Below, piece by piece: positions 37,330 to 50,076 of a stretch of 64,000 nt of DNA. A model generated the notes under the pieces. It had not been told where the DNA came from, made no database searches, and worked only from the letters and a program-made list of their open reading frames with translations. This DNA is from Micromonospora cathayae (GTDB lineage: Bacteria; Actinomycetota; Actinomycetes; Mycobacteriales; Micromonosporaceae). The stretch lies in assembly GCF_028993575.1 (NCBI RefSeq), contig NZ_CP118615.1, forward strand, positions 6,291,001 to 6,355,000, written 5' to 3'. The position numbers and the translations under genes are program-made. Position 1 is the first letter of the stretch. The number at the start of each line of letters is the position of its first letter.

Positions 37330-39260
37330 CGTTCGGCTTCCGTGTCGGGGGCGAGGGCGGCCAGGATGGCCTCCGCCGTCCGTTTGCCGATGCCGGGCAC
37401 CTCGGTGATCTCCTCGACGCTGGCCGCCGACAACCGCTTGAGGGAGCCGAAGTGCCGCAGCAGCGCCTTGCGGCGTACCTCGCCGAGACCGGGGACGGTG
37501 TCCAGGGCGGATTCGGTCATCCGCTTGGAGCGGCGTTGCCGGTGGAAGGTGATGGCGAACCGGTGGGCTTCGTCGCGGACCCGTTGCAGCAGGTAGAGCG
37601 CCTCTGAGGTACGCGGCAGGATGACCGGGAACTCGTCGTCGGGCAGCCACACCTCCTCCAGCCGCTTGGCCAGCCCGCACAGCGCCACGTCGTCCACGCC
37701 CAGGTCGGCCAGGGCGGTCGCGGCGGCGGCCACCTGCGGCTGGCCGCCGTCGACCACCACCAGCTGCGGCGGGTACGCGAACTTGCGGGGCCGGCCGGTG
37801 GTGGGGTCGATGCCGGGGCGGTCCGGGTCGGCGGCCGTCTCCTCGCCGATCTCGCCGGTCTCGGCGCGGGTCTCCAGGTAGCGGGCGAACCGGCGGCGCA
37901 GCACCTCGGACATGGCGGACAGGTCGTCGGTGGCGCCCCGGACGATGAACCGGCGGTACTCGCTCTTGCGGGGCAGCCCGTCCTCGAAGACGACCATGCT
38001 GGCCACCACGTCGGTGCCCTGCATCTGCGACACGTCGTAGCACTCGATGCGCAGCGGGACGGTGTCCATCCCCAGGGACTCGGCGATCTCGTCGAGCGCC
38101 TTGCTGCGGGTGGTGAGATCACCGGCGCGCTTGAGCTTGTGCCGGGCCAGCGCGTCCTTCGCGTTGCGTCCGACGGTCTCCAGCAGGGCCTTCTTGTCGC
38201 CGCGCTGCGGCACCCGCAGGCTGACCCGGCTGCCCCGACGGTCGGTCAGCCAGTCGGCGAGGGCGTCGGCGTCACCGGGCAGCTCGGGGACGAGCAGCTC
38301 CCGGGGCACGTCGGCTTCGCCCTGCTCCCCGCCGTACACCTGAGTGCAGAAGTGGTGGACCAGGTCGCCGGTGGTGAGATCCTCGGTCTTCTCCACCACC
38401 CAGCCGCGCTGGCCGCGTACCCGGCCGTCCCGGACGTGGAAGACCTGGACGGCGGCCTCCAGGGGGTCGTCGGCGAAGGCGACCACGTCGGCGTCGGTGC
38501 CGTCGCCGAGCACCACGGTCTGTTTCTCCATGGCCCGGCGCAGCGCGGCGACGTCGTCGCGGAGCCGGGCGGCCCGTTCGAACTCCAGCTGTTCGCTGGC
38601 CTCGGTCATCTCGCGTTCCAGCTTGCGGACCATGGTGTCGGTGCGGCCGGCCATGAAGTCGCAGAAGCCGTCCACGATCTGCCGGTGCTGCTCGGCGTCG
38701 ACGCTGCCCACGCAGGGCGCGGAGCACTTGCCGATGTACCCCAGCAGGCAGGGCCGGCCGACCTGGCCGGCCCGCTTGAACACGCCGGCCGAGCAGGTCC
38801 GCGCCGGGAAGACCCGTAGCAGCAGGTCGAGGGTCTCGCGGATCGCCCAGGCGTGCGAGTACGGCCCGAAGTAGCGCACCCCCTTGCGTTTCGCGCCGCG
38901 CATCACCTGGAGCCGGGGGTACTCCTCGTCCAGGGTGACCGCGAGGTACGGGTACGACTTGTCGTCGCGGTAGCGGACGTTGAACCGGGGGTCGTACTGC
39001 TTGATCCAGGTGAACTCGAGCTGGAGCGCCTCGACCTCGGTGGCCACCGACGTCCACTCCACCGACTCGGCGGTGAGCACCATCTGTCGGGTGCGCTGGT
39101 GCAGCCCGACCGGGTCGGCGAAGTAGGAGTTGAGCCGGCTGCGCAGGTTCTTGGCCTTGCCGACGTAGATGACCCGGCCGGTGCCGTCGCGGAACCGGTA
39201 GACCCCGGGGGACTCGGGGATGGTGCCGGGGGCGGGACGGTAGGTCGACGGGTCAGCCAC
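37326..39260 (-). CDS. uvrC: UvrC excinuclease subunit
   Basis: A 644-residue nucleotide-excision-repair nuclease. The N-terminal GIY-YIG domain ([21 protein letters not shown], about 19-39) makes the 3' cut. A cysteine-containing region ([29 protein letters not shown]), the UVR domain ([13 protein letters not shown]), the RNase H-like 5' nuclease with [10 protein letters not shown] and VVDGGQPQV, and a C-terminal helix-hairpin-helix pair ([26 protein letters not shown]) follow. Its stop overlaps the tandem P-loop gene. In Streptomyces rapZ follows uvrC directly; here they are 6.2 kb apart. Confidence 0.97.
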   Translation of the reverse strand: MADPSTYRPAPGTIPESPGVYRFRDGTGRVIYVGKAKNLRSRLNSYFADPVGLHQRTRQMVLTAESVEWTSVATEVEALQLEFTWIKQYDPRFNVRYRDDKSYPYLAVTLDEEYPRLQVMRGAKRKGVRYFGPYSHAWAIRETLDLLLRVFPARTCSAGVFKRAGQVGRPCLLGYIGKCSAPCVGSVDAEQHRQIVDGFCDFMAGRTDTMVRKLEREMTEASEQLEFERAARLRDDVAALRRAMEKQTVVLGDGTDADVVAFADDPLEAAVQVFHVRDGRVRGQRGWVVEKTEDLTTGDLVHHFCTQVYGGEQGEADVPRELLVPELPGDADALADWLTDRRGSRVSLRVPQRGDKKALLETVGRNAKDALARHKLKRAGDLTTRSKALDEIAESLGMDTVPLRIECYDVSQMQGTDVVASMVVFEDGLPRKSEYRRFIVRGATDDLSAMSEVLRRRFARYLETRAETGEIGEETAADPDRPGIDPTTGRPRKFAYPPQLVVVDGGQPQVAAAATALADLGVDDVALCGLAKRLEEVWLPDDEFPVILPRTSEALYLLQRVRDEAHRFAITFHRQRRSKRMTESALDTVPGLGEVRRKALLRHFGSLKRLSAASVEEITEVPGIGKRTAEAILAALAPDTEAER

Positions 39261-39270
39261 GCCATCGAGA

Positions 39271-40596
39271 CTAGCTGTTGCCCCCGACAGCCCAGATCAC
39301 GCCGAGCTGGTCGATCTCGGTGCCGCTGCGACCGTAGAGGCCGGCGAGCCGCCCGCCGGGCGGGGCGGTGTACGTCACCGCGTCGGCGGTGGGGGTGCCG
39401 CCGGCCAGGGTACGGCCCAGGTTGGTGCTGAACCGGACCGAGAAGATCCTGGTCCGGCCGTCCTTCCTGCCCTGGGTGAGGGTGACCTGCGCGACGTACT
39501 CGCCGTCGGCCAGCGCCAGGGTGGCGGCGGTGCCGCCGGTACCGCCGTGGCTGAGGGTGCGGCCGTCGGCGAGGGTGACGCCGACCTGGTCGAGCCGGGA
39601 GCCGGCGCGCAGCGACAGGCCGGTGACCCGGGCGCCGACCGCGTCCAGGTCGGTGAACGGGGTGCCGTGCGGGCCACCCCAGGTGTCGCTGGCCCGCAGC
39701 CCGTCGGTCAGGCTCCAGGTGAACCAGGCGGCGTGCGGGTAGTGGTCGGAGAGCGGCTCGCCGGCCGGGTCGAGGAACCGCTGGTGCTCGTTGTGGTAGC
39801 GGTCCAGGTTCAGCCGGACCAGCCGGTTGCTGCGGTACAGGATCTTGTCGACGACCTCGCAGGCGTTGGTGACGTTGGCCGGGTCGCAGGTGAGCGCGGG
39901 GCTGCCCAGCGCCGGCGGCACGCCGCCGCGTTCCTGCTGCACCCAGGCGTCGGTGAGGCCGTTGGCGGCGACCAGTTCCCGGATGGTGTCGCCGGTGCGG
40001 GTGTAGCGGACGTTGAAGTCGCCCATCACCACCACCGCGTTGCCGGCCGAGTTGGCGGTGATGTAGGCCGAGAGCTGGGCGAGGTTGTCCCGCCGGGCGG
40101 CCAGGTCCGCCTCGCTGCTGCCGGCGTTGGCGTGCACGTTGTAGAAGTCGACGTACACCCCCTCGGCCAGCCGGATCCGGGAGGCGGTGAAGCCCTTCGG
40201 GGTGAGGCAGTCGGTGCCGTTGCAGTCGTCCCAGGTGATCCGGTGGAAGTCCGAGTACGGCAGGTTCGACATGGTGTTCAGGCCGCTGCCGAACGGCACG
40301 CCGCCGCTGGTCGGGGTCCGGTACGGGTGCCGGTCGGTGGCGTACAGGTCGGTGTGGTAGTTGAAGTCCTCCTGGACGTGCACGATGTCGTACGCGTTGA
40401 CCCGTTCCCCGATCGGTCGGGTGTTCACCGCCGGGTTGCTGCCGGACAGCGGTTCGGGCAGGCCGGCGACGTTGTAGGTGAGCACCGAGAAACCGCCGCT
40501 GGTGGTGACGGCGGCCGGGGCGGGGGCGGCCGACGCGGGCGCGGGTACCAGGGCGGCGAGCAGCGCCGCCGACGCGAGCAGGCGTACGGGGATCAT
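39271..40596 (-). CDS. secreted endonuclease/exonuclease/phosphatase-fold hydrolase with jacalin-like domain
   Basis: A 441-residue exported protein. Residues 1-23 are a signal peptide. Residues about 34-305 form an EEP (DNase I-like/sphingomyelinase C-like) domain with [36 protein letters not shown] and the final LSDHYPHAA holding catalytic Asp/His. The last 130 residues resemble a jacalin-like beta-prism lectin domain ([34 protein letters not shown]). The order suggests a secreted phosphodiesterase targeted to glycans or membranes. The ribosome site GAAGGGAA precedes ATG 40596. It lies 10 bp upstream of uvrC and divergent from the acylase gene. Confidence 0.85.
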   Translation of the reverse strand: MIPVRLLASAALLAALVPAPASAAPAPAAVTTSGGFSVLTYNVAGLPEPLSGSNPAVNTRPIGERVNAYDIVHVQEDFNYHTDLYATDRHPYRTPTSGGVPFGSGLNTMSNLPYSDFHRITWDDCNGTDCLTPKGFTASRIRLAEGVYVDFYNVHANAGSSEADLAARRDNLAQLSAYITANSAGNAVVVMGDFNVRYTRTGDTIRELVAANGLTDAWVQQERGGVPPALGSPALTCDPANVTNACEVVDKILYRSNRLVRLNLDRYHNEHQRFLDPAGEPLSDHYPHAAWFTWSLTDGLRASDTWGGPHGTPFTDLDAVGARVTGLSLRAGSRLDQVGVTLADGRTLSHGGTGGTAATLALADGEYVAQVTLTQGRKDGRTRIFSVRFSTNLGRTLAGGTPTADAVTYTAPPGGRLAGLYGRSGTEIDQLGVIWAVGGNS

Positions 40597-40723
40597 GCGG
40601 TGTTCCCTTCGGCGACGGTGGACCGACGCGGTGCGACCGACACGGGGCGCGACCGACACGGGGGCGCGACCGGGCGCGGGGATCGAAGGTTATCGAGCAA
40701 TTACGGCGAGTTCAACACTCCCG

Positions 40724-40794
40724 GGTAACCGGACGACGAACCAGCGATAGACGTCTTCCAATGACGGGCGGGTCGGCTTACCATCCGGTAACCG
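40724..40794. promoter_or_regulatory. direct repeats and inverted repeat in the divergent promoter
   Basis: GGTAACCG occurs at 40724-40731 and 40787-40794, 63 bp (about six helical turns) apart, and TTACC-ATCC-GGTAA at 40778-40791 is a perfect inverted repeat. The region lies between the divergent EEP and acylase genes and may coordinate both. Confidence 0.4.
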
Positions 40795-40860
40795 AATGTT
40801 CTTCATGTAACGGTCGTCACCCCCGTCCCGCGTCATGATCCCCATCCCGCGGAGGATCAC

Positions 40861-43800
40861 ATGTCCCGTTCCACCACCCGTCGGCTACTTGCCGGCGCGA
40901 CCGCCGCCGTCGGCCTCGCCGCCCTGCTCGTCGCCACCCCACCCGCCGCCGGCGCGCCCACCACCGCCGACCCGAAGGCCGCCGCCGCTCCCGGCAGCGC
41001 GAACACGAAGGCCGCCGCCGACACGACGGCCACCGCCAACACGAAGGCCACCACCACGTTCGCCGCCAACGACTACTGCCTCGGCGAATGCGCCGACATC
41101 GTGCCGCCCGGCCAGAACGGCAACGCCACCCTGGTCGAGATCCTCGCCAACCAGACCCTCGGCACCCTCCCCCGGCACTCCGCCGACCAGCTCGGCAAGT
41201 ACGCCGACCTGGTCTACGGGTACGCCGGGCTGCGCGAGGACCAGATCGGCACGTTCTTCAACGACGCGTCCTTCGGCGTCCCCGCCGGACAGGTCGAACG
41301 GGACTACTCGCCCCGCTCGGACGTCCGGATCGTCCGAGACCGGGCCACCGGCGTCCCGCACGTCACCGGCACCACCCGCGCCGGCACCATGTACGGGGCC
41401 GGCTACGCCGGTGCCGAGGACCGGCTGTTCACCATGGACCTGCTCCGGCGGGTCGGGCGGGGCGTCCTCACCCCGTTCGCCGGTGGCGCGCCCGGCAACC
41501 GGGCCCTGGAGCAGAGCGTCTGGCGCAACTCGCCGTACACCGAGGCGGACCTGCAGACCCAGGTGGAGGCGCTGCGCGGCAAGGGCCCGCGCGGCGAGCA
41601 GCTCTACAACGACGTACGGGAGTACATCGCCGGCATCAACGCGTACATCGGCGTGTGCATGGCCAACCGCAACTGCCCCGGCGAGTACGTCCTCACCGGC
41701 CACCTCGACGCGATCACCAACGAGGGCGGTCCGGAGCCGTTCACCATGACCGACCTGATCGCCATCGCCGGCGTGGTCGGTGGGCTGTTCGGTGGTGGCG
41801 GCGGCACCGAGATGCAGTCCGCGCTGGTCCGGATCGCCGCCCGCGCCACGTACGGCCCGACCGAGGGCGACCGGGTGTGGAACGCCTTCCGCGGCCAGAA
41901 CGACCCGGAGACCGTGCTCACCCTGCACGACGGGCAGAGCTTCCCGTACGGTGCCGCCGACCCGAACGCGCCCAGCGTGGTGCTGCCCGACGCCGGCACC
42001 GCCAAGGTCGAACCGATCTTCACCGACCCGACCGGCTCGGCCGGCAGCACGTCCCGCTCCAACGCCGCCTCCGAGCTGGCGGCGGCGCTGTCCGGGCTGA
42101 CCATCAGCCCCGCCCACCGGGGCATGTCCAACGCGGCCGTGGTCTCCGCCGCGCACTCCGCCACCGGTCACCCGGTCGCCGTGTTCGGCCCGCAGACCGG
42201 CTACTTCGCCCCGCAACTGCTGATGATCCAGGAGTTGCAGGGCCCCGGGATCAGCGCCCGGGGCGCCGCGTTCGCCGGCCTCAACCTGTACGTGCTGCTC
42301 GGCCGGGGCCAGGACTACGCGTGGAGCGCCACCTCGGCGAACCAGGACATCACCGACACGTACGCTCTGCCGCTGTGCACCACCGACGGCAGCGCGCCCA
42401 CCCTCACCAGCAACCACTACCTGTACCGGGGACAGTGCCTGCCGATGGAGGAGCTGTCGCACGTCAACCGGTGGAAGCCCACCGCCGCCGACAGCACTCC
42501 GGCCGGGTCGTACAAACTGGTGGCCTGGCGCACCAAGCTGGGGCTGGTGGCCTGGCGGGGCACCGTCGCCGGCAAGCCGCACGCGTTCACCCAGCTCCGC
42601 TCCACGTACCGGCACGAGGCCGACTCGGCGATCGGCTTCCAGATGTTCAACGATCCCGCCCAGATGGGCTCCGCCGACGCGTTCATCGCCTCCGCCAACA
42701 ACGTCGAGTTCGCGTTCAACTGGTTCTACGTCAACTCCACCGAGTCGGCGTACCTGAACTCGGGGGCCAACCCGGTGCGGGCCGCCGGGTCGAACCCGAA
42801 CCTGCCGATGAGGGCCGACCCGGCGTACGAGTGGCAGGGCTACGACCCGGCGACCAACCGGGCCAGCTACGCCCCGCTGGCCGCGCACCCGCAGTCGAAG
42901 AACCAGGACTACTACATCTCCTGGAACAACAAGCAGGCCAAGGACTTCGGGGCCGCCGACGGCAACTTCAGCTTCGGTGCGGTGCACCGGGGTGACCTGC
43001 TCGACAAGCCACTGAAGGCGGCCGTCGCGGCCGGGCAGAAGTTCGACCGGGCCTCGCTGACCGCGCTGGTCGAACGGGCCGGCCTGACCGACCTGCGCGG
43101 CATCGAGGTGCTCGACGAGCTGATCCGGGTGCTGGAGAGCCAACCGGTCGGCGACGCCGCGCTGGCCGCCGAGATCAGCCGGTTGAAGGCGTGGCGGCAG
43201 GCCGGCGCGCTGCGGGTGGAGACCACCAAGGGCTCCAAGGTGTACCAGCACGCCGAGGCGATCCGCACCTTCGACGCCTGGTGGCCGCTGCTGGTGCGGG
43301 GCATGTTCGCCGCACCCCTCGGTCCCGACCTGTACCAGGCGCTGGTGGACACCCTGCGGATCAACGAGTCGCCGTCCGGGCACCAGTCGGGCGACACGTC
43401 CAGCCTGCCCGGCTCGGCCAGCGAGGGCCAGTACCACAAGGGTTCCGCGTTCCAGTACGGCTGGTGGGGCTGGGTCGACAAGGACCTGCGCGCGGTGCTC
43501 GGCGACCCGGTCGCCGGCGGCCTGGGCCGGACCTACTGCGGCAGCGGCAGCCTGAGCGGGTGCCGGCAGATCCTGCTCGACACGCTGCGCACGGCGTCCA
43601 CCACCCCGGCCACCACCACGTACCCGGGCGACAGCACCTGCGCGGCCGGCGACCAGTGGTGCGCGGACGCGATCATCCAGTCACCGCTCGGTGGCGTGAA
43701 GCACGCCCCGATCGCCTGGCAGAACCGGCCCACCTACCACCAGGTCGCCTCGTTCCCGGCGAAGCGGGGCGACGACCTCACCAACCTGGCCCTCGGCCGG

Positions 43801-44163
43801 ACCGCGACCGCGTCCAGCACCCAGTTGCTGTACCCGGCGTCCCGGGCGGTCGACGGGAACCTGGGCACCCGGTGGGCCAGCGCCCAGTCCGACGACCAGT
43901 GGCTGACCGTGGACCTCGGGTCGGCCCGACCGGTGGGCCGGGTGGTGCTGGCCTGGGAGGCCGCCTACGCCCGGTCGTACCGGATCGAGGTCTCCACGGA
44001 CGGCACGACCTGGCGTACCGTCTGGTCGACCACGACCGCCGACGGCGGCACCGACGTGGTCGCCTTTCCCACCCAGACCGCCCGGTACGTCCGGATGCGC
44101 GGCCTGACCCGGGCCACCGGCTACGGCTTCTCGCTCTGGGAGATGGGGGTCTACCAGCACTGA
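40861..44163 (+). CDS. secreted penicillin acylase-family protein with F5/8 type C domain
   Basis: A 1100-residue exported protein. Residues 1-32 are a signal peptide, followed by an Ala/Thr/Lys-rich linker. The main body is a penicillin amidase Ntn-hydrolase precursor, with RDRATGVPHVTGTTRAGTMYGAGYAGAEDRLF in the alpha-chain part. The likely autocleavage nucleophile is Ser423 in GMSNAAVVSAAHS, which would start the beta chain. Residues about 975-1100 are a discoidin/F5-8 type C carbohydrate-binding domain (NLALGRTATASS to LWEMGVYQH). Related enzymes cleave penicillins, acyl-homoserine lactones or other amides; the substrate is unknown. Confidence 0.88.
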   Translation: MSRSTTRRLLAGATAAVGLAALLVATPPAAGAPTTADPKAAAAPGSANTKAAADTTATANTKATTTFAANDYCLGECADIVPPGQNGNATLVEILANQTLGTLPRHSADQLGKYADLVYGYAGLREDQIGTFFNDASFGVPAGQVERDYSPRSDVRIVRDRATGVPHVTGTTRAGTMYGAGYAGAEDRLFTMDLLRRVGRGVLTPFAGGAPGNRALEQSVWRNSPYTEADLQTQVEALRGKGPRGEQLYNDVREYIAGINAYIGVCMANRNCPGEYVLTGHLDAITNEGGPEPFTMTDLIAIAGVVGGLFGGGGGTEMQSALVRIAARATYGPTEGDRVWNAFRGQNDPETVLTLHDGQSFPYGAADPNAPSVVLPDAGTAKVEPIFTDPTGSAGSTSRSNAASELAAALSGLTISPAHRGMSNAAVVSAAHSATGHPVAVFGPQTGYFAPQLLMIQELQGPGISARGAAFAGLNLYVLLGRGQDYAWSATSANQDITDTYALPLCTTDGSAPTLTSNHYLYRGQCLPMEELSHVNRWKPTAADSTPAGSYKLVAWRTKLGLVAWRGTVAGKPHAFTQLRSTYRHEADSAIGFQMFNDPAQMGSADAFIASANNVEFAFNWFYVNSTESAYLNSGANPVRAAGSNPNLPMRADPAYEWQGYDPATNRASYAPLAAHPQSKNQDYYISWNNKQAKDFGAADGNFSFGAVHRGDLLDKPLKAAVAAGQKFDRASLTALVERAGLTDLRGIEVLDELIRVLESQPVGDAALAAEISRLKAWRQAGALRVETTKGSKVYQHAEAIRTFDAWWPLLVRGMFAAPLGPDLYQALVDTLRINESPSGHQSGDTSSLPGSASEGQYHKGSAFQYGWWGWVDKDLRAVLGDPVAGGLGRTYCGSGSLSGCRQILLDTLRTASTTPATTTYPGDSTCAAGDQWCADAIIQSPLGGVKHAPIAWQNRPTYHQVASFPAKRGDDLTNLALGRTATASSTQLLYPASRAVDGNLGTRWASAQSDDQWLTVDLGSARPVGRVVLAWEAAYARSYRIEVSTDGTTWRTVWSTTTADGGTDVVAFPTQTARYVRMRGLTRATGYGFSLWEMGVYQH

Positions 44164-44172
44164 TCTCGGAGC

Positions 44173-44210
44173 GGGTCGCGGCCGGCACCCTCCCGTGCCG
44201 GCCGCGACCC
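44173..44210. terminator. bidirectional terminator after the acylase gene
   Basis: A perfect 16-bp stem (44173-44188 against 44195-44210) with a 6-nt loop, followed by TGTT, between convergent genes. Confidence 0.9.
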
Positions 44211-44224
44211 TGTTCCGTGTGTCG

Positions 44225-44704
44225 TCAGGCCAGGGAGATCTGGTCCCCCTGGACGACGATCTCCTTGGCCGGCAGGGGCTTCGTCGCCGGCCCCGACTTC
44301 ACCGAGCCGTCCTCGATGGAGAACTTGCTGTTGTGGCAGGTGCAGTTGATCGTGCCGCCATCGACGTTGGAGACCGGGCAGCGCTGGTGGGTGCAGATCG
44401 GGCTGAACCCCTTGAACACCCCGGCGGTCGGCTGGGTGACCACCACGCCCTTGCTGGCGAAGATCACCCCACCGCCGACCGGGACCTCGGCGGTGCCGAC
44501 GATCGCCTCGGCCGCGCCGGTCTCGCCGGCGCTGGGCGCGGTGCTGCCCGGCGCGGCGCTGGTGGGGGTGTCGTCGGCCCCGGAGCCGGCCGGTTCGTCG
44601 TCGCTGCCGCAGGCGGCCAGCACGACCGCCGCGCCGACCGCGCCGGCCCCGGTGAGCAGGGCACGTCGCGTCCGGGTACCGGTCAGCCCGTTGTCGTCAC
44701 TCAT
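44225..44704 (-). CDS. Rieske (2Fe-2S) lipoprotein, Tat-exported
   Basis: A 159-residue protein. The N-terminus TRTRRALLTGAGAVGAAVVLAAC combines a twin-arginine-like signal with a lipobox, Cys32 being the lipid anchor. After a Ser/Thr/Pro linker, residues about 70-159 form a Rieske domain with ligands in ICTHQRCPV and NCTCHNSKF. It likely passes electrons at the outer face of the membrane; the partner is not visible here. ATG 44704 matches the signal peptide. Confidence 0.9.
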   Translation of the reverse strand: MSDDNGLTGTRTRRALLTGAGAVGAAVVLAACGSDDEPAGSGADDTPTSAAPGSTAPSAGETGAAEAIVGTAEVPVGGGVIFASKGVVVTQPTAGVFKGFSPICTHQRCPVSNVDGGTINCTCHNSKFSIEDGSVKSGPATKPLPAKEIVVQGDQISLA

Positions 44705-44818
44705 CCCCGACCCTCTCTCTCGGCTGCGTGCCGCCTCCCATGATCCGCGGTCACACCTGACAACACGCACCACTGTGCCGGACGGTTCATCCCGTCTCCG
44801 GCCGACACCCCGCTCACG

Positions 44819-47776
<2,958 letters not shown>

Positions 47777-48136
47777 TGTCCGTGTACTCCCGGATTAGCG
47801 AGATGAGGTGATGTGTCCGCTCTGATGGCGATCTGAGCGGTCGGGTCGGCGCAGGAAGAGCGCCCCGGCAACTCTAGCCCCGAGGTACGACACTTTCCCG
47901 CGCCGACGCATTCCCCCAGCTCACCCCACCGACCCCAACCCGGACACCCGCTCACCCGTACCGCCAACCGCCATTACGGAAAGTCACGGCCGGTGGCAGG
48001 CCGTGCTGCCCCCCGCACCAGCGGACGGTCGTACTCCCCCGCCGCCGGATTCCGCCCGCCGGTCACGGCCACACGGCGCGCCGCCGCCGGATTCCGCCGG
48101 ACGGTCACGGCCGGACGGGCCGGGCGCTGCCGACGG
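47777..48136. other. 360-bp spacer between uvrA and rsgA
   Basis: No gene is seen. The part near uvrA (47777-47960) should hold its promoter. The part near the rsgA stop has repeats: GCCGCCGGATTCCGCC at 48041-48056 and 48083-48098 (42 bp apart) and GACGGTCACGG at 48100-48110 and 48132-48142, the last overlapping the rsgA stop codon. Confidence 0.5.
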
Positions 48137-49186
48137 TCACGGACGGGCGGTGCGCCGCCGTCCCCGCCGCCAGCCGGGACCGCGCCCCTCGGCGGCCAGC
48201 CGGACCTCCCGGCGTCGGCTCTCGAAGGCCAGCTCCCGCTGGAGCTTGCGCCAGCTCTCCCAGCGCCGTGCGGTCAGCTCACCGCTCTCCAGCGCCTCCC
48301 GGACCGCGCAGCCCGGCTCCACCGCGTGCCGACAGTCGGCGAACCGGCACGCCGAGGCCAGCTCGGTCACGTCGGCGAAGGTACGGTCCAGCCCGTCCGC
48401 GCCGTCCAGCAGCCCGACCGCCCGGACCCCCGGGGTGTCCAGCACCGCCCCACCGCCGGGGATCGGCACCAGCGACCGCCAGGTGGTGGTGTGCCGACCC
48501 TTGCCGTCCACCCGACGGATCGCCTGCGTCGGCATCACCTCGACCCCGGCGAGGGCGTTGACCAGGCTCGACTTGCCCGCGCCGGAGATGCCGAGCAGCC
48601 CGAGGGTGCGGCCCGGCGCGACCTCGGCCCGCAGCGGGTCGAGACCGCCGCCCTGCTCGGCGCTCACCGGCAACACCGGCACCTCGGGGGCGACCCGGGC
48701 CAACTGGCGGGCCACCGCCGCCGGGTCGGCCGCGAGGTCGGCCTTGCTGAGCACCACCAGCGGCCGGGCCCCGGAGGCGTGTACCAGGGAGAGCAGCCGC
48801 TCCACCCGGGCGACGTTCGGCTCCGGGTGCACCGGCTCCACCACGGCGACCGCGTCCAGGTTCGCCGCGAGCACCTGCCCGCTGGCGTCCCGCCCGGCGG
48901 TCCGCCGCACCAGGACGGTCCGGCGGGGCAGCACCTTCTCCACCGTGACCGGCCCGTCCGGCCAGGTACCCAGCAGCACCCAGTCACCGGCACAGGGCAG
49001 CCGGGTCGCGTCGCGGGCCGCGTCGGCCAGCACCGACCCGCCGAGGCTCGCCCGGACCGGCCCCTCGGCGCAGAGCACCGTGCAGACCCCCCGGTCGGCC
49101 CGGGCCACCCGGCCGGGGCGCTGACCCCGTCGGGTCGCCGCCGCGCGGGCGGTGTCCCAGCCGAGGGCGGTGAGATCGATCGTCAT
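48137..49186 (-). CDS. rsgA: RsgA ribosome small subunit GTPase
   Basis: A 349-residue circularly permuted GTPase assisting 30S assembly. An N-terminal OB-fold (RVARADRGVCTVLC, DWVLLGTWPDGPVTVEKVLPRRTVLVR) is followed by motifs in permuted order: G4-like LSKADLA, then G1 GISGAGKSSLVNAL and G3 LDTPGVRAV. The zinc region has ACRFADCRHAVEPGC. The C-terminal tail is long, basic and Arg-rich. ATG 49186 is the first start. It is divergent from the mycothiol-type gene. Confidence 0.93.
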   Translation of the reverse strand: MTIDLTALGWDTARAAATRRGQRPGRVARADRGVCTVLCAEGPVRASLGGSVLADAARDATRLPCAGDWVLLGTWPDGPVTVEKVLPRRTVLVRRTAGRDASGQVLAANLDAVAVVEPVHPEPNVARVERLLSLVHASGARPLVVLSKADLAADPAAVARQLARVAPEVPVLPVSAEQGGGLDPLRAEVAPGRTLGLLGISGAGKSSLVNALAGVEVMPTQAIRRVDGKGRHTTTWRSLVPIPGGGAVLDTPGVRAVGLLDGADGLDRTFADVTELASACRFADCRHAVEPGCAVREALESGELTARRWESWRKLQRELAFESRRREVRLAAEGRGPGWRRGRRRTARP

Positions 49187-49343
49187 GGCATCCTCATCGG
49201 TGGAGAACAGGTGGTCAGCGGGCAGGGGCGCGCCGCCAGCGGGCTCGACGCCCCCCGTGGCGAGTCACCGCCTGCGTCGATACCCGAACGGTAGGGGCCG
49301 GGCCGACACGCCGAAAGCGATTTCCGCCGCCCCTGGCACGGGC

Positions 49344-49349
49344 TAGGGT
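49344..49349 (+). promoter_or_regulatory. -10 box of the mycothiol-type gene, predicting a leaderless mRNA
   Basis: TAGGGT ends 6 nt before GTG 49356 and no ribosome site is present. Confidence 0.5.
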
Positions 49350-49355
49350 CGTCAG

Positions 49356-50069
49356 GTGACCGATCCGCTTCTGCTCATGGGCGAGGTGGACGCCGCCACG
49401 GACCGGCTGCTACGCACCGCCGCCCGGTTCGACGCCGCCGAACTGGCCGCCGACTCGCCGCTGCCCGGCTGGACCCGGGGTCATGTGCTGGCCCACCTGG
49501 CCCGCAACGCCGACGGCCTGGTCAACGTGCTCACCGCCGCCCGCACCGGGCAGCGGATCCCGATGTACGCCAGTGCCGCCGCCCGGGACGCGGACATCGC
49601 GGCCGGGGCGGCCCGCCCACCCGAGGAGCACCTGGCCGACCTGCGGCACAGCGCGGACCGGTTCGCCGAGGCGGTCGCCGCCATGCCGATGTCGGCGTGG
49701 GCCGCGACCGTCGAGATGCGGCTCGGCCCGTGGCCCGCCACCATGTTGGTGTGGTGTCGGCTACGGGAGGTCGAGGTGCACCACGTCGACCTGGCCGCCG
49801 GTTACCGACCGGCCGACTGGTCCGAGGCGTTCGCCCACCGGCTGCTGCACGACGTGACCAGCGGCCTGAGCAGCCGCGCCGACACCCCGGCGCTGGTGCT
49901 GCGCTTCGACGGCAGCCGCCACGAGCTGGTCGTCGGTGACCCGCGCGGGGCACCCGTCGTCGCCGGTCCCGCCACCGACCTCGCCGCCTGGCTCACCGGC
50001 CGGGGCGACGGTACGACCCTCACCGTCACCCCCGACGGCCCCCTGCCGACCCCACCCGAATGGATATAG
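49356..50069 (+). CDS. maleylpyruvate isomerase-family, mycothiol-dependent-type enzyme
   Basis: A 237-residue DinB-like four-helix-bundle protein with the MDMPI N-terminal domain: LPGWTRGHVLAHLARNADGLVNVL and REVEVHHVDLAAGYRPADW supply the His residues expected to bind metal. A C-terminal beta-rich domain follows (LVLRFDGSRHELVVGD). In this family mycothiol, the actinobacterial thiol, is used as cofactor; the substrate is unknown. An MBL-fold hydrolase begins 7 bp downstream, so the two may act on the same thiol adduct, which is inference. Confidence 0.85.
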   Translation: MTDPLLLMGEVDAATDRLLRTAARFDAAELAADSPLPGWTRGHVLAHLARNADGLVNVLTAARTGQRIPMYASAAARDADIAAGAARPPEEHLADLRHSADRFAEAVAAMPMSAWAATVEMRLGPWPATMLVWCRLREVEVHHVDLAAGYRPADWSEAFAHRLLHDVTSGLSSRADTPALVLRFDGSRHELVVGDPRGAPVVAGPATDLAAWLTGRGDGTTLTVTPDGPLPTPPEWI

Positions 50070-50076
50070 AAGAAAC

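Noticed and set aside
40885..43437. 850-residue minus-strand frame opposite the acylase gene
   Set aside because: Antisense shadow of a gene with signal peptide, catalytic serine and C-terminal domain in the correct order.
47777..47960. SOS (LexA) box in front of uvrA
   Set aside because: No sequence close to the actinobacterial GAAC-N4-GTTC type pattern could be seen.
48041..48142. Repeats downstream of rsgA as a CRISPR-like array
   Set aside because: Only two copies of each unit, with irregular spacing and GC-rich low complexity; no cas gene is near.
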